A DNA stretch of 64,000 nt from Actinomadura harenae (GCF_003696215.1 NZ_RFFG01000016.1:61357-125356), one strand, 5' to 3'; positions 27,391 to 36,508 are shown, counted from the stretch's first letter. Notes: generated from the sequence alone by a model not told the origin. Program-made: numbers and translations.

Positions 27391-27606
27391 TGATGCGAGG
27401 ACGATGGCGGCGATGACGGCGGCCGGGGTGAGCCAGAGGGCCCCTGTGGTCGAGAGCACCACGCCGCCAAGGACTGCTCCGACGGCCGTACCCACGTAGT
27501 TCATCGATCCGTTCAAGCTGAGCGCCATGACGACATGGAGGCGCGCTTCCCCGGCCTGCTGCAGGCAGTGCTCGGGAATCAGTGACGCGTCGGCGTCAAC
27601 CGCCAC
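27391..27606 (-). pseudogene. C-terminal relic of an MFS transporter
   Basis: About 72 codons encode the last two helices of an MFS permease: ALSLNGSMNYVGTAVGAVLGG then VVLSTTGALWLTPAAVIAAIVLA. No N-terminal part exists on either side, and the frame runs on into unrelated Arg/Pro-rich sequence. It is the only protein-like sequence between 27221 and 27661. Confidence 0.6.
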
Positions 27607-27661
27607 GCACCTCGCACCTGCGCGTCATACATGCCTCGACGCTCAGTTTTCGGGAGACCCT

Positions 27662-29032
27662 CTATTCTCTGCAGGCCTGCGAGAGATGGAGGTTGACGTA
27701 GCGGGTGAGGATCAGCGGGTCTTGGGGATCGTCGGCGTGGAAGCTTACGCGTCGAAGCAGGCTGACGTCGGCGAGCGTGACACCCTCACGTGCAAGAACG
27801 AAGACGAGGGCGAGAAACGCGGCGCGGGCGTTGCCGTCGTCGAAGGGATGAAAGAAGCAGACGTCGAGATAGGCCCGTGCCGCGCGGGTGGCCAAGGAGA
27901 ACGGACGCTCACTGTCGTATGCGCTCTCCGCCAGGCAGGTATCGAGGCGGGTACATGTGTCGGGACCGATGCCGTAGCGTTCGCGACCCCCTTTGGCGAA
28001 AGCGGGCGCCTCGCGAAACGGGGGTGGCTGAGGTGTGCCGAGGACGTGCTGCTGCCAGTTCTGGAGCCGCTCGAAGGTGAGGGAGACGCCGTGTGTCGCG
28101 TCCGTCCTGACCAGCTCGAGGGCGGCGAGCAGGCCTTCGGCGCGCGAGGGAGCTATGGCGCCGTCGAAGGCGCGGATGTCCTCTACCGCACCATCGCGCG
28201 ACGGGATCACCGGGGCGCCCATATCGCCGTCCGAGGCGTCCTGCCACGGTACGGAAGCTCGTGCTGCGAGCCAGCGCTCCAGATGGTCCGGGGCAGGTCC
28301 GCAGGAGCCGGGCTCGGTTGAACGCACAGCGTCGAACAGCGGTAGGGACAGAGCGAGCCGCTCGGCGACGTCGTCGACCAGGACCGTTTCTGGGCTGGTC
28401 CAGCTGTGGAATCGCCCACCGATCGCTTCGGCGACCAGGGCCTGTGCGACGTCTGCTGCCACGTGCCAGCGTTGCAGAAACCAGGTGAGTACCTGCTCGC
28501 AGTGCCCGTACCAACCGCTTCCGCGGCCTGTGCGGTCGACGACCTGGAGGATGAGGTTCCGCGCGGCCCGCTCCCACAGGATTCGCTGGTCGGCGACGGC
28601 GGCCGGATCCAGCGGATAGGCATCGAACCAGTCGGCAAGACTCTCCAGCCACTCGCGCCACTCGCACAGCGCTGCGACGACTCGGGCGAGTGTCTCCCCC
28701 GGTGTGGTGACCGAGTGCTGCGAACAGCACCAACTGCCGACGGGGCCACCGCCGAAGTCCCCTTCGTCGTGGGCCCAGCGCCAGCCCACGGCCCAACGAC
28801 CGAATCGCTCAGCGAGGGCGTGCGACATGGCGTCCGCCCAGAGTTTGCTCGCGCCGTCGTCCCCGACCCTCACCGCCAGTTCGGTGCGGGAACCCTCGGG
28901 ACGGCAGCGAGGCACACACCGAGCCGGTCCGAGCGAGTTCACCACTCGTACCACCGACGAGCGGTCGAACGGATGACGAGAAGGGTCCACCTCGTCCCAG
29001 CTCAGAAAGCGAGGCGCCAGATCAGCGATCAC
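27662..29032 (-). CDS. Fic-domain protein with long N-terminal extension
   Basis: Protein of 456 residues. The C-terminal 180 residues hold a Fic fold: the active-site loop HPFDDGNARAAF (near 407) matches HPFx(D/E)GNxR, preceded by helix ARAYLDVCFF. Fic enzymes transfer AMP or other phosphate-containing groups to protein hydroxyls. The first 270 residues (with WYGHCEQVLTWFLQRWHVAADVAQALV and repeated Trp) match no domain I know. I see no inhibitory S/TxxxE(G/N) helix and no adjacent antitoxin gene. The GTG at 29032 is the longest start and no better one is seen. It may be a housekeeping-type AMPylator or a toxin. Confidence 0.83.
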   Translation of the reverse strand: MIADLAPRFLSWDEVDPSRHPFDRSSVVRVVNSLGPARCVPRCRPEGSRTELAVRVGDDGASKLWADAMSHALAERFGRWAVGWRWAHDEGDFGGGPVGSWCCSQHSVTTPGETLARVVAALCEWREWLESLADWFDAYPLDPAAVADQRILWERAARNLILQVVDRTGRGSGWYGHCEQVLTWFLQRWHVAADVAQALVAEAIGGRFHSWTSPETVLVDDVAERLALSLPLFDAVRSTEPGSCGPAPDHLERWLAARASVPWQDASDGDMGAPVIPSRDGAVEDIRAFDGAIAPSRAEGLLAALELVRTDATHGVSLTFERLQNWQQHVLGTPQPPPFREAPAFAKGGRERYGIGPDTCTRLDTCLAESAYDSERPFSLATRAARAYLDVCFFHPFDDGNARAAFLALVFVLAREGVTLADVSLLRRVSFHADDPQDPLILTRYVNLHLSQACRE

Positions 29033-29111
29033 CCCGCGAGCCTGTCACGGCCGCCCGGCACCTGGCCGAGCGGAACGGCGCGAAGCGGGCAGTTGATCGG
29101 AGAGTCACGGT

Positions 29112-29984
29112 CTAGCGGTCCCGGCATAGGTCCCGGATCTCGGGGAGTCGCTGGAAGCCGGCCGACCTGTAGGTGGCGACGGCGCCGACATTGGAGCTCG
29201 GGGTGTAGACGAGCGCGCTCGACGAGCCCAGCTCCTGGAGCGCGGCCGCTGCGGCAAGGGTGATCGCCTTGCCGTAGCCGTGACCGCGATGTTCTCGATG
29301 CACGCCCATCGGCTCCAGCAGACCGGGCTGCCCCGGCCCGGCCGACCACACCGTCACCGCCGCCACCGCGTTGTCCTGGTCGTCGTAGGCGACCAGACAC
29401 CGGGCGGTGGCGAACGGCAACCCGGCCGCCATCGCGTGCCAGCGCTCGTCGGTGAACGTCGACCTGTCGAACGATGCCCGTAGCACGGCGGCGAACACGT
29501 GCGCGTGCTCCGGCCCGATGTCCGCGATCCGCATGCCGGGATCCTTCACCGGTTCTGTGAGGTCGAGGCGCAGTGGCGTCCACGGCTCATCAGGCTTCCA
29601 GCCGTCCGCGAGCAGCAGATCTTGGACCAGTGCGTCTCGCGGCGCCTCGACGCACACCCTCCCCGCGATCAGCACGCCGCGCTCGGGCTCGGTCATGTCC
29701 TGAACCAGCTGCTGAGCCAGTTCCTCGTCCCGCTGAGCGGCTGGCGCGATCGCCAGCCGCAACAGGTTCCCCTCGGGATCGTCCAGCAGCCCGACGGCGA
29801 GAATCCGCCCGTCCCGGCTCCAGGTCCGGACCGCCGCGGCCGTCGCCCCTGCACCGAACCGCCAGAACCAGCCCAGATCCCCCGGATGCAGTTGCCACGG
29901 TGCTCCATCGTGCTGCCACTCCCGCAGCACGTCCACGGCCTTGCTCAGCCCATCGACTCCCGGCTTACCCAGCACGATTGCCAT
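29112..29984 (-). CDS. Tandem GNAT acetyltransferase
   Basis: Protein of 290 residues. The C-terminal GNAT domain has the acetyl-CoA loop VHREHRGHGYGKAITLAAAAAL (R/QxxGxG/A form) and SSNVGAVATYRSAGF, which is the classic motif B. The N-terminal half (LLRLAIAPAAQRDEELAQQLV) looks like a second, degenerate GNAT domain, as in mycothiol-synthase-like proteins. Substrate unknown. The ATG at 29984 is chosen over a GTG 12 nt upstream; neither has a strong ribosome binding site. Confidence 0.85.
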   Translation of the reverse strand: MAIVLGKPGVDGLSKAVDVLREWQHDGAPWQLHPGDLGWFWRFGAGATAAAVRTWSRDGRILAVGLLDDPEGNLLRLAIAPAAQRDEELAQQLVQDMTEPERGVLIAGRVCVEAPRDALVQDLLLADGWKPDEPWTPLRLDLTEPVKDPGMRIADIGPEHAHVFAAVLRASFDRSTFTDERWHAMAAGLPFATARCLVAYDDQDNAVAAVTVWSAGPGQPGLLEPMGVHREHRGHGYGKAITLAAAAALQELGSSSALVYTPSSNVGAVATYRSAGFQRLPEIRDLCRDR

Positions 29985-30128
29985 GCCCAAGATCACACAC
30001 CACCGCGCCGACCGTCCGCACCCGGATTTCCGCCCCGCGCCAGACCCTGGACGGTCCGGAGGCGAACCCGTCCACGCACAGCAACAGAGCCCTCGACCAT
30101 TACACGGACGCCTTCACCAGCGGTGGTA

Positions 30129-31394
30129 CTACCGCGTTCCTTCTCGGAGCGGCTTGTCCTCGGAGGACCGCCGGGCCTGATCGGTGGGCGCGGGCTTCTG
30201 GGCTTGGCCTCGCATGAAGAATCCCGCGTTGAAGGCCAGCGCCACCAGCGCCAGGACCTCGAACCCGGCTGATGCGAGCGGAAGCCCGCCGAGCAGTCCG
30301 GCGCTGGCGAAGAGTCCGCCGACGATGGCGGCCACGGTCTGCCCCACGTAGACGGCGCTGTTGTTGAGCGCCAGCAGCATGTCCCCGTTCTTGCCGCCGA
30401 TCGTGAGCAGCCGGTGCTGGATCAGCGGGAAGCTCAGCCAGTGCACCAGCCCCCACAACAGCAGGCCGATGGCGGCGCCGACCAGCGAGTGAAGCGCCAG
30501 CGTGAGCATCGCCAGGACCAGGACGAGCAGGCCGACCGTGACGGCCAGGCCGCGGCGGACGTCCAGCCGGTCGGCGAGCCGGCCGCCGATCATCACCCCG
30601 GCGAAGCTTCCGGCGCCGAACAGCAGGAGCAGCCAGGTGCGGCTGGACGCGCCCGTGTGCGTGACGTTCACGAGAACGGTGCCGAGGTAGGTGTAGAGCG
30701 AGAACGTCCCGACGATCCACAGCACGGTGGTGAGCATCGCGGTGGGCGCCCGGCGGATCCTGATCGCGGCGAGTCGCTGCCCCACGGTCAGTCCGGCCAT
30801 CCCGGGGACGGACGGGAGGCGTCCCGCAAGTCCCGCGATGGTGATCAGGGCGAGCAGGGTGACGAAGCCGAAGGCCCAGCGCCACGAGGCGAGCGCGCCG
30901 ATCTCGTTGCCGATCGGGACGCCCAGTGCGATCGCGCTGGTCATCCCCGCGTACACGATCGCCAGCGCCCGTCCACGCCGTTCCACAGGAGTGATCTTCG
31001 CCGCCACCGCCGAGGCGGTCGCGGCGTAGAGGGCCGCCCCGGCGCCCGTTATCACTCGGCTGACGAGCAGGACGGCAAAGGTGGGGGCGAGCCCGGACAG
31101 AGCGTTGCCCACCGCGAAGACCAAGAGCACGGCCAGGAGCAGCACCCGCCGATCCACCTTCGAAGTGAGGCTGGCCAGGATCGGGGCGGCCACGGCATAG
31201 GTGATGGCGAAGACCGTCGACGTCTGACCGGCCTCGGCCGTGGAGAGGCTCAGGTCGTGGCCGACGGCGGGCAGCAGCCCGGAGACGATGAACAGGTCCG
31301 TGCCGATCGCGAACATGCCCAGGGCGAGCAGCCATACCCGGCCGCTGACCCGTGTGGCCGCTCCGGATTCCGCTTCATGTGACGGCTGAGCCAT
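30129..31394 (-). CDS. MFS transporter, DHA1 family
   Basis: Protein of 421 residues with 12 hydrophobic segments. GTDLFIVSGLLPAVGHDL in helix 1, LTSKVDRRVLLL in the 2-3 loop and SRVITGAGAALYAAT in helix 4 are DHA1 (arabinose-exporter/chloramphenicol-resistance-like) features. GGGAGGG precedes the ATG. It is divergent from the CGNR regulator at 31466 across a set of TAACC/GGTTA repeats and is probably its target. Confidence 0.92.
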   Translation of the reverse strand: MAQPSHEAESGAATRVSGRVWLLALGMFAIGTDLFIVSGLLPAVGHDLSLSTAEAGQTSTVFAITYAVAAPILASLTSKVDRRVLLLAVLLVFAVGNALSGLAPTFAVLLVSRVITGAGAALYAATASAVAAKITPVERRGRALAIVYAGMTSAIALGVPIGNEIGALASWRWAFGFVTLLALITIAGLAGRLPSVPGMAGLTVGQRLAAIRIRRAPTAMLTTVLWIVGTFSLYTYLGTVLVNVTHTGASSRTWLLLLFGAGSFAGVMIGGRLADRLDVRRGLAVTVGLLVLVLAMLTLALHSLVGAAIGLLLWGLVHWLSFPLIQHRLLTIGGKNGDMLLALNNSAVYVGQTVAAIVGGLFASAGLLGGLPLASAGFEVLALVALAFNAGFFMRGQAQKPAPTDQARRSSEDKPLREGTR

Positions 31395-31420
31395 CAGGCG
31401 ATCCCTCCCAGACCAGCGAC

Positions 31421-31466
31421 TAACCGGTTATATGGTTACCAGGCCGCGTAACCTATCATGTGGTTA
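31421..31466. promoter_or_regulatory. TAACC/GGTTA repeat array in divergent promoter
   Basis: TAACCGGTTA (31421-31430) is a perfect palindrome. GGTTAC (31434-31439) and GTAACC (31448-31453) form an inverted repeat with 8 bp between, and a further GGTTA is at 31462-31466. TATCAT at 31454-31459 could be a -10 box for a nearly leaderless regulator transcript. The array probably is the operator for the CGNR protein and controls both genes. Confidence 0.6.
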
Positions 31467-32077
31467 TGTCGAACCAGCAGAGCGGCCGCGACTGGGTCTG
31501 GTACGGCGGAAGGCCCAGCGTCGACTTCGTGAACACCCTCCGCGACCGCTTCAGCGGCGGCCGCGAGCTGCTCCAGGAGCCCGGCGACCTCACCGCCTGG
31601 CTCACCACGGCCGAACGCCGGGGCCCTGCGGACGCCGGTGATCCGAGTGTTCACTTCGCCGTCGACGCCGCCCTGCTGACCCAAGCCCTCGAACTGCGCG
31701 AGGCCATCGACGCAGGACTGCGCGCCGTGGTCGACCACCAGCCGTTCCCGCCGGAGGCGGCGGACGTGATCAACGGCTGGCTGGCACGGGCGGCCGGCCA
31801 ACCCCCGGTGCTCGACGTGCGCGAAGGCGGCCCGTCCCTTCGGCACGGCTCCCGCCTCGCAGGCGCCGACGGCGCCCTGAGCCGTATCGCCTTGGACGCG
31901 GCGGAGATCCTGGGCGGCGAGACCCGCCGCCGTCTCAAGATCTGCGGCGGCGTCCGCTGCAGCGCCCGCTTCTACGACAAGTCCCCGGCCTGCCGCCGCC
32001 GCTGGTGCTCCATGGCAGGCTGCGGAAACCGAGCCAAGGCCGCCCAACACCGCCAACGCTCCGACGCACCGAACTGA
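31466..32077 (+). CDS. CGNR zinc-finger (ABATE-domain) regulator
   Basis: Protein of 203 residues. The N-terminal ABATE-like domain (WVWYGGRPSVDFVNTLRDR at the start) is a putative stress-sensing module, and the C-terminal finger ICGGVRCSARFYDKSPACRRRWCSMAGCGNRAKAAQH holds the conserved Cys residues and the CGNR signature. Such proteins are transcriptional regulators in actinomycetes. The ATG at 31466 is used; a GTG at 31460 is possible, and no Shine-Dalgarno is seen, suggesting a leaderless mRNA. Its likely target is the divergent MFS gene. Confidence 0.92.
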   Translation: MSNQQSGRDWVWYGGRPSVDFVNTLRDRFSGGRELLQEPGDLTAWLTTAERRGPADAGDPSVHFAVDAALLTQALELREAIDAGLRAVVDHQPFPPEAADVINGWLARAAGQPPVLDVREGGPSLRHGSRLAGADGALSRIALDAAEILGGETRRRLKICGGVRCSARFYDKSPACRRRWCSMAGCGNRAKAAQHRQRSDAPN

Positions 32078-32230
32078 CCCGCGTCCGTCGGAACCCGCCC
32101 AGCCAACAAACCACCGCACGCCCCACCCGGACGCCACTGAGCCGAGCTCGTTCCGATGCCGAGGTCCAACACGTGTCGCTCATCCGGCTGCCGATCGACG
32201 CGGGCATGTCCAGCCGGGTGGTCGGCGTAG

Positions 32231-32269
32231 GGCCGGGCCACCGGGGGCGTTGTTCCTGGTGGCCCGGCC
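32231..32269. terminator. Hairpin between convergent CGNR and SnoaL genes
   Basis: Arms GGCCGGGCCACC/GGTGGCCCGGCC around a 15-nt loop lie just before the 3' end of the minus-strand gene at 32278 and 154 bp after the CGNR gene. The stem is strong with no long T-run. Confidence 0.55.
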
Positions 32270-32277
32270 TCGAGGGG

Positions 32278-32682
32278 CTAGCTCGCTGCGGCGGGGCTGT
32301 TGTGGTAGGCGGCGACAAGCCACTTGTCGTCGCGCTTGTGGAGGACCCAGGTCGCATTGACGAAGCGGTCGGCGGGCACTTCGGATTCGCCGGCGAACAG
32401 GATGCCTGCCCGGCTGATGGCAATGGCGTTGTCCGCCCCGAGGAACCGGATGTCCTGGACTTCGTCGGTCACGGCGGAGTCCTTGAGGTAACCGGCGAAT
32501 CCTGCGGCCATGTTCTCGCGGATCTCCGCCCTGTTCTTCCGGTAGACACCGGGCATGACCACGGTGGCGTCCTCGGCGTAGTCGGCGACGAAGGCGTCCG
32601 CGTCACCTGCCGCCCACGCCTTGTACTGGTCGGCCAGGATCTGCTTGATAAGCGCCGAGTCGACTGTTCGGGTCGTGTTCAT
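32278..32682 (-). CDS. SnoaL/DUF4440-like (SgcJ/EcaC family) protein
   Basis: Protein of 134 residues with the NTF2-like fold: ADQYKAWAAGDADAFVADYAEDATVVMPG, then FVNATWVLHKRDDKWLVAAYHNSP at the C-terminus. Family members are small enzymes or binding proteins of diverse, mostly unknown role. AAGAAGGA precedes the ATG at 32682. It lies downstream of the sigma factor on the same strand, 111 bp away, and may be co-expressed. Confidence 0.85.
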   Translation of the reverse strand: MNTTRTVDSALIKQILADQYKAWAAGDADAFVADYAEDATVVMPGVYRKNRAEIRENMAAGFAGYLKDSAVTDEVQDIRFLGADNAIAISRAGILFAGESEVPADRFVNATWVLHKRDDKWLVAAYHNSPAAAS

Positions 32683-32793
32683 GAGGTTCCTTCTTCTGTC
32701 GGCGCGGCCCACCGTTTGGACCATCTGCCTATCCGACGCGGGACCGCCCCTCGAATCGACAGCCCGACAGGAATCCGTCCCTGAGGTCGAGGA

Positions 32794-34038
32794 TCATCCG
32801 AGGGCGTCGCGCTTGGCGACCAGGAAGGCGCGTTCGACGTCGTTGCCGGTGAGAAGGATCGCCTCGTCGTAGGCGGCGCGGGCATCGCCGGTGCGGCCCA
32901 GCTCGGCCAAGAAGTGGGCTCGGGCGGCCGGGAGGTACTCATAGCCAGCCAGTTGCGGTAGCGCGATGAGCTGATCCAGCGCGGCCAAAGCGGATTCCGG
33001 GCCCTCGGCGTAGCCGAGCGCGACGCCGCGATTGAGCGACACCACCGGGGACGGCCAGAGCCGCGCGAGTTCGTCGTAGAGCCCGACGATCTGGCGCCAG
33101 TCGGTGGTGGCGTAGTCGGGTGCCTCGGCGTGCAGCGCCGCGATGGCCGCCTGCAGTGCATACTTTCCCGGCCTGCGCATCGCATCGCGCACCAGGGCCA
33201 GACCTTCGTCGATGAGCTCACGATCCCATCGCGTCCGGTCCTGGTGTTCCAAGGGCACCATGGTGCCGTTCTCGTCCTGCCGAGCCATCCGGCGGGATTC
33301 GGTGAGCAGCATCAGCGCCAGCAGGCCGGACACCTCGGCGTGCTCAGGTACGAGGACGCGCAGCATCCGCACCAGGTCGACGGCCCGTTCGGTGAGTTCG
33401 CCGCGCACCAGTTCACCGCCGTACGGCGCACTGTGCCCGGTGGTGTACAGCAGATGCACGACCGCCAGCACCGCGCCGATACGCTCCGCCAGATCTGCCG
33501 GAGCAGGCACCCGGAAGGGGATGCGGGCGGCGGCGATCTTCTTCTTGGCCCTGGTGATCCGCGCCGCCATGGTCGACTCCGACACCAGGAACGCCTGGGC
33601 GACCTCGGACGTGGACAGTCCGCACACCAGCCTCAGCGTCAGCGCGACCTGCGCCTCGATCGCCAAGGCCGGGTGACAGCAGGTGCAGATCAGTCGCAGC
33701 CGGTCGTCGGGGATGTGGGGATCGGCCGCCGCGACGGCCTGCTCGGCGATGTCGTCGGCATGGTCGTCGGAGACCAGCAGCGGCAGGTATCGGCGCACGG
33801 TTGCGGCACGCCGCGAGGCATCCAGCGCACGGTTGCGGGCGGCGGTGACGAGCCAGCCGCCAGGCCGTGCAGGCACCCCCTGCTGCGTCCACGCGGTCAA
33901 CGCCGCGGCGTAGGCGTCCTGCACGCACTCCTCGGCCAGATCGAGATCGCGGGTGACACGCACCGTCGCGGCGAGCACGAACGCCCACTCGCGCCGGTGC
34001 GCGTCCGCCACCGCGGCGACGACGTCAGCCGACGGCAC
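32794..34038 (-). CDS. ECF sigma factor with C-terminal TPR-like extension (ECF42 type)
   Basis: Protein of 414 residues. Region 2 is at the N-terminus (DLDLAEECVQDAYAAALTAW, WLVTAARNRALDASRR) and region 4 follows (LRLVCGLSTSEVAQAFLVSESTMAARITRAKKKI). A 200-residue helical C-terminal extension (SLNRGVALGYAEGPESALAAL, YEYLPAARAHFLAELGRTGDA) is typical of group ECF42, where it replaces a classical anti-sigma factor in activity control. Start is a GTG at 34038, overlapping the DGPF gene by 14 bp. Confidence 0.92.
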   Translation of the reverse strand: MPSADVVAAVADAHRREWAFVLAATVRVTRDLDLAEECVQDAYAAALTAWTQQGVPARPGGWLVTAARNRALDASRRAATVRRYLPLLVSDDHADDIAEQAVAAADPHIPDDRLRLICTCCHPALAIEAQVALTLRLVCGLSTSEVAQAFLVSESTMAARITRAKKKIAAARIPFRVPAPADLAERIGAVLAVVHLLYTTGHSAPYGGELVRGELTERAVDLVRMLRVLVPEHAEVSGLLALMLLTESRRMARQDENGTMVPLEHQDRTRWDRELIDEGLALVRDAMRRPGKYALQAAIAALHAEAPDYATTDWRQIVGLYDELARLWPSPVVSLNRGVALGYAEGPESALAALDQLIALPQLAGYEYLPAARAHFLAELGRTGDARAAYDEAILLTGNDVERAFLVAKRDALG

Positions 34039-34375
34039 CGGGCACCACGCGGATCGGGCGCACCTCGACGCAGCCGTCGCCCATCGGCACCTGCTTGGCC
34101 AGGGCGATCGCCGCGTCCAGGTCGGCGGCCTCGACCAGATAGTAGCCGACGATCTGCTCCTTGGTCTCGGCGAACGGCCCGTCGGTGATCATGAAGTCGG
34201 CCGGGCCGCCGGCGCGGACGGTGGTCGCGGTGGCGGCGGACTCCAGTCCGTTCCCGCCGCGCAGCGCCGGGCCGTTGGCCGCGATGAAGGCCATGTGCTC
34301 CATGCCGACCTCGGGCGACGGCGGGTCGCCGACCAGACTCTCGTCCTGGTAGATCAGCATCAGATACTGCGTCAT
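34025..34375 (-). CDS. YCII/DGPF-domain protein
   Basis: Protein of 116 residues with the DGPF signature (ITDGPFAETKEQIVGYYLVEA) and N-terminal YLMLIYQDE. DGPF genes are the conserved partners of ECF42 sigma factors and are often transcribed by them; their biochemical role is unknown. The gene overlaps the sigma factor by 14 bp and precedes it, so it is the first gene of the operon. Confidence 0.92.
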   Translation of the reverse strand: MTQYLMLIYQDESLVGDPPSPEVGMEHMAFIAANGPALRGGNGLESAATATTVRAGGPADFMITDGPFAETKEQIVGYYLVEAADLDAAIALAKQVPMGDGCVEVRPIRVVPGAVG

Positions 34376-34504
34376 GCTCGTCCATCCTTCGGATCAGCGG
34401 GGCCGTCCACCAGCCCCCCGACTCCTCGACGTGTGGGGCGGGGCCGAATCGACATCCTTCCCTACCCGTCGCCGATCGCCTCGGCGAGCCGGGCGTCGAT
34501 CTGG

Positions 34505-34801
34505 TCAGACGAGACTGACAAGTGCCCCCGCCACTCCTCCGATCAGCACCGCTGGCAGGAAACTCAGCCGGGTGCTGGCCAGGCCCGCGGCGACCGCCGC
34601 TGCCAGCAGGTGGGGCTCGAGGTGCCCTTTGGGGACCACCTGCGTCGCCGCGACGGCCGCCAGCAGCGCCACCGGGAGCAACGCCACCATGCCGGTGTCG
34701 GAGTCGCCCGTTCCGCCGCCGCGCGCGGCCAGCACGACCCCACCGAGCCGGATCAGGAAGGTCGTCGCCGCCAGACCACCGATGAACAGCCACACGGTCA
34801 T
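34505..34801 (-). CDS. azlD: AzlD-type branched-chain amino acid export subunit
   Basis: Protein of 98 residues with four hydrophobic segments; LFIGGLAATTFLIRLGGVVL at the start and the small size match AzlD. With AzlC it forms an exporter for branched-chain amino acids and analogues. Its ATG overlaps the AzlC stop (ATGA), indicating coupled translation. Confidence 0.88.
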   Translation of the reverse strand: MTVWLFIGGLAATTFLIRLGGVVLAARGGGTGDSDTGMVALLPVALLAAVAATQVVPKGHLEPHLLAAAVAAGLASTRLSFLPAVLIGGVAGALVSLV

Positions 34802-35469
34802 CGCGCCACGCCCCCCTTCCGAATCAGCGCGGCGGGCACCACCATCAACGCACTCAGCAGTACCGGAACGCCGGGAGGCACATGGGCCACCGCTCCCAGG
34901 GCCACGACGAACGCCACCAGCGCCAACGCCAGCTCACGGCGGCCGTGGATCAGAGGGATCACCAGGGCCGCGAAGACCGCTGCCGCGGCCGAGTCGAGAA
35001 CGCCGCGCACCTGGTCGGGAAGCGTCGCCCCGAAGACGGCGCCGATCAGGGTCCCGGTCGTCCAGCCGGTGAACAGGATCAGGCCGACGACCATGAAGGT
35101 CCGCCGTCGTTCCGCAGGTGTCGCGCGGGTCAGCGCGGTCCCGGCGGACTCGTCGGAGACCAGGTGGGCGGCACCGAACCGTCCTCGCCACGAGGCGAAC
35201 ACGTCACCCAACGCGAATCCGAACACTCCCAGCCGCATGTTCACCAGGGTTCCGGCGGCGACCGCGGTCAGCGGCGCGGCACCCGCGCCGAGCGCCGCCA
35301 GCCCGACGAGCTGGGCACCTCCGGCATGGATGACGACGCTGGCCGCCACCGCCTGCGCCACCGACCAGCCGTCCTGGACGGCGAGCGCCCCGAACACCGC
35401 CGAGTACACGGCGGCACCGACACTGGCCCCTATGGCCAAGCGCAGGTCAGAACCATCAAGTTTGATCAC
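34798..35469 (-). CDS. azlC: AzlC-type branched-chain amino acid exporter
   Basis: Protein of 223 residues with about five to six hydrophobic segments; VIHAGGAQLVGLAALGAGAAPL, LVNMRLGVFGFALGDVF and LVSDESAGTALT are AzlC features. The GTG at 35469 (VIKLDGSD) is preferred; an upstream in-frame start would add a Cys-containing leader that runs over the promoter palindrome. Divergent from LysR at 35537, its likely activator. Confidence 0.88.
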   Translation of the reverse strand: MIKLDGSDLRLAIGASVGAAVYSAVFGALAVQDGWSVAQAVAASVVIHAGGAQLVGLAALGAGAAPLTAVAAGTLVNMRLGVFGFALGDVFASWRGRFGAAHLVSDESAGTALTRATPAERRRTFMVVGLILFTGWTTGTLIGAVFGATLPDQVRGVLDSAAAAVFAALVIPLIHGRRELALALVAFVVALGAVAHVPPGVPVLLSALMVVPAALIRKGGVAR

Positions 35470-35492
35470 TGCGCCAGTCTCGGCACACCCTC

Positions 35493-35513
35493 GCGGACAG
35501 TCGAATAGTCCGC
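35493..35513. promoter_or_regulatory. LysR-type inverted repeat
   Basis: GCGGAC and GTCCGC are separated by 9 bp in the 67-bp spacer between azlC and the LysR gene. Size and position fit a LysR recognition site, although the core is not exactly T-N11-A. Confidence 0.5.
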
Positions 35514-35536
35514 CCACATACCTATAGCCTCACGTT

Positions 35537-36415
35537 ATGGGCGACTCCACACGCGTCACCGCCTCGGCTCTGCGGGCGTTCGCGGCGGTCGCGCGGACGG
35601 GATCGTTCACCGGCGCCGCCAACACGCTGGGAGTCAGCCAGCCCAGCGTCAGCACCGCCGTCGCCCGCCTGGAAGCCCGCGGAGGCCGACCCCTGCTACG
35701 CCGAGAGCAGGGGGGCGTCACCTTGACCCCACATGGTCGCCGCGTCCTGGAAAGGGCATTGCCGGCGTTGGCCGCGCTGGACGAGGTGGAGGCCGCGCTT
35801 TCCATGGCCGACCCGTCGGATCTGACTCTGGGGTTCATGGGCGAGGCCGCCGGGACACGCACCAGCACGGTGATCAACGTGGTGCGTGAACAGCCCGGCA
35901 TCCGTCTGGCGCTTCGCAGATTCGACTTCGACGACCCGACCTGCGGCCTGCTCACCGGGGACACCGACCTGGCCGTCATCTGGCCACCGGTCTCCACCGA
36001 CGCGCTGGAGACCCTCCCGCTGGCCACCGACCGCCGCGCCATCGCGCTGCCGGTGGCCCACCCCTTGGCCGCGCGGCACGACCTGCACCCCGACGACCTG
36101 CACGGACTGGCCTGGGTCACGCCGAGATCACCCGATCCCGAGTGGGCCCGCTTCCGCGCCCCGTCCGCGATCGGTGCCACCGGCGGCCACGTGGCGGCCG
36201 AGTCCAACGCCCTGGAGGAGACCCTGGAGTCGGTCGCCGCCGGGGTCGGAATCGCGCTGGTGTCGATGAGCACCGACCAGCACTACGCGCGGTCCGGCGT
36301 GGTCATCGTCCCCCTGCGCGGCAACCACCACTGCACGACGGTCCTGGCCTGGCGCCGCCAGGACACCAGACCCCCGATCACCGCAACGGTCGAACACCTG
36401 CGCGCCTCACTCTGA
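35537..36415 (+). CDS. LysR-family regulator
   Basis: Protein of 292 residues: an N-terminal HTH (LRAFAAVARTGSFTGAANTLGVSQPSVSTAVARLEARGG) and a C-terminal substrate-binding fold ending in TTVLAWRRQDTRPPI. TATAGC ends about 9 nt before the ATG and no Shine-Dalgarno is present, so the mRNA may be leaderless. Its expected targets are azlCD across the spacer. Confidence 0.93.
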   Translation: MGDSTRVTASALRAFAAVARTGSFTGAANTLGVSQPSVSTAVARLEARGGRPLLRREQGGVTLTPHGRRVLERALPALAALDEVEAALSMADPSDLTLGFMGEAAGTRTSTVINVVREQPGIRLALRRFDFDDPTCGLLTGDTDLAVIWPPVSTDALETLPLATDRRAIALPVAHPLAARHDLHPDDLHGLAWVTPRSPDPEWARFRAPSAIGATGGHVAAESNALEETLESVAAGVGIALVSMSTDQHYARSGVVIVPLRGNHHCTTVLAWRRQDTRPPITATVEHLRASL

Positions 36416-36508
36416 CCACCCTTCGCCCGAAGCCGACCACAGCCCCTGGGGGTGCAGGTCGGCGCGAAGTCGTTCGACTCCCGCCGAGCCCGTATTTAGG
36501 CTGCTGAG

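Noticed and set aside
33953..35527. 524-codon plus-strand frame across sigma factor, DGPF and Azl genes
   Set aside because: It overlaps four well-supported minus-strand genes and has low-complexity composition.
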